A DNA stretch of 64,000 nucleotides from Hyphomonadaceae bacterium UKL13-1 (lineage in GTDB: Bacteria > Pseudomonadota > Alphaproteobacteria > Caulobacterales > Aquidulcibacteraceae). The position numbers were made by a program, and so were the translations under genes. Below are positions 63,551 to 64,000 of this stretch, piece by piece. The stretch covers positions 1,756,001-1,820,000 of the forward strand of contig CP012156.1 in NCBI GenBank assembly GCA_001602435.1, read 5' to 3'. Below the pieces are notes generated by a model. That model had not been told where the DNA came from and did no database searches. It saw only the letters and a list, made by a program, of their open reading frames with translations. Every line of letters begins with the position of its first letter. The stretch's first letter is position 1.

Positions 63551-64000
63551 ATGGACCCCAAAGACTACCCACACCCTAGGTATTGGGTTTTGGAGAGCGA
63601 CGGTGACTTTAAAGATTTCTTGAGCAGCATCATCATGCGAGCTCCTTATGCCTTGAACAATCCTAGTCTTTCGCCAGAACGGCAACTGACACTTGAAATT
63701 GCTTTTGATATCCTGCGGGCCGGCACAGACCTGTATTGTCGTAAGCGCAAGCGTCTGAAAGGGCAGGAAGAGCGCCTAAACGCAATTCTAGATGCAGCAC
63801 TTGCCTACTATCAGGTTGGCGACGGCGCGGCGGGCGGCGGCGAGATCTATCGATTCGAAGTTGCGATTTTCGGGCATATTGAGAATGGCAAGCGCACTTA
63901 TGAGTATGATCCAGATCTCGATTTCATCGCACTTGCCGATTATGAAGCCAAAAAAGACGGGAAACAGTACGAGCGTGTAATGGCAGCTCAATCAAAAACA
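63551..64000 (+). CDS. Partial hypothetical protein running off the window
   Basis: The open frame from ATG 63551 has AAGGAGA about 8 nt upstream and stays open for 150 codons to the last base. It begins MDPKDYPHPRYWVLESDGDF. A charged helical middle (ILRAGTDLYCRKRKRLKGQ) is followed by a Gly/Ala-rich turn and acidic strands. No family recognised. The C-terminus lies beyond the window. Confidence 0.7.
   Translation, partial: MDPKDYPHPRYWVLESDGDFKDFLSSIIMRAPYALNNPSLSPERQLTLEIAFDILRAGTDLYCRKRKRLKGQEERLNAILDAALAYYQVGDGAAGGGEIYRFEVAIFGHIENGKRTYEYDPDLDFIALADYEAKKDGKQYERVMAAQSKT

Overview
The window looks like the chromosome of a Gram-negative, aerobic alphaproteobacterium, probably of the Caulobacterales/Hyphomonadales kind. 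This is inferred from gene content: carB next to greA, glnB-glnA, cobS with a DUF1289 gene, a lipid A/KDO cluster, propionyl-CoA carboxylase, TLP1-type thiolase and MprF. Coding density is high and base composition is moderately GC-rich by eye. The exceptions are the last 2 kb, which are clearly more AT-rich, and a 10.2-kb inserted element.

Layout. 1-4.9 kb: cobS, DUF1289, argS, a lipoprotein, ispH, tRNA-Arg(CCU). 4.88-15.06 kb: a complete-looking integrated element inside the tRNA 3' end, bounded by a 16-bp direct repeat, with all genes on the minus strand. Reading in the direction of transcription it carries an acidic ORFan, a Toprim primase-like protein, a RepA-like ATPase, a small ORF, the large terminase, a MerR-like regulator, major capsid, prohead protease, portal, a 62-aa ORF and a tyrosine integrase. 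No tail, lysis or connector genes were recognised. 15.1-22.3 kb: small membrane and lipoprotein genes, a hybrid histidine kinase and a Tat-type debranching enzyme. 22.4-33.7 kb: carB, greA, CoA-transferase, methyltransferase, GH5 glycosidase with an acyltransferase, and a thiolase-like protein. 33.9-36.7 kb: glnB-glnA, a possible small RNA and an SLT lipoprotein. 36.8-53.5 kb: central and lipid metabolism, mprF, a MarR operon, an Hsp70-like gene and pccA. 53.6-60.9 kb: an XRE/membrane gene pair, a K+ channel, and methyltransferase/lpxL/lpxK/waaA/DUF374. 60.9-64 kb: dense inverted repeats, an Ala-rich lipoprotein and AT-rich ORFans.

The main result is the 10.2-kb element. Capsid, portal, protease, terminase, replication and integration genes without tails match the concept of capsid-forming phage satellites (cf-PICIs). 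A second feature is visible directly in the sequence. The first gene of its replication operon is split by the attachment site. Its Shine-Dalgarno and true ATG lie at the opposite end of the integrated element, overlapping the integrase stop codon. Joining the ends in silico gives a continuous reading frame starting M-D-E-L-A-V-P-K-G. Excision should therefore repair this gene and place the replication operon directly behind the integrase, so that replication could depend on excision. GCTCCACC repeats at the 3' end of the RepA-like gene could be the origin.

Other items worth checking are a terminator in the carB leader, a possible sRNA after glnA, operator pairs at an XRE gene and at the satellite regulator, and clusters of extragenic palindromes. 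All counts and motif searches were done by eye; no database search was possible.
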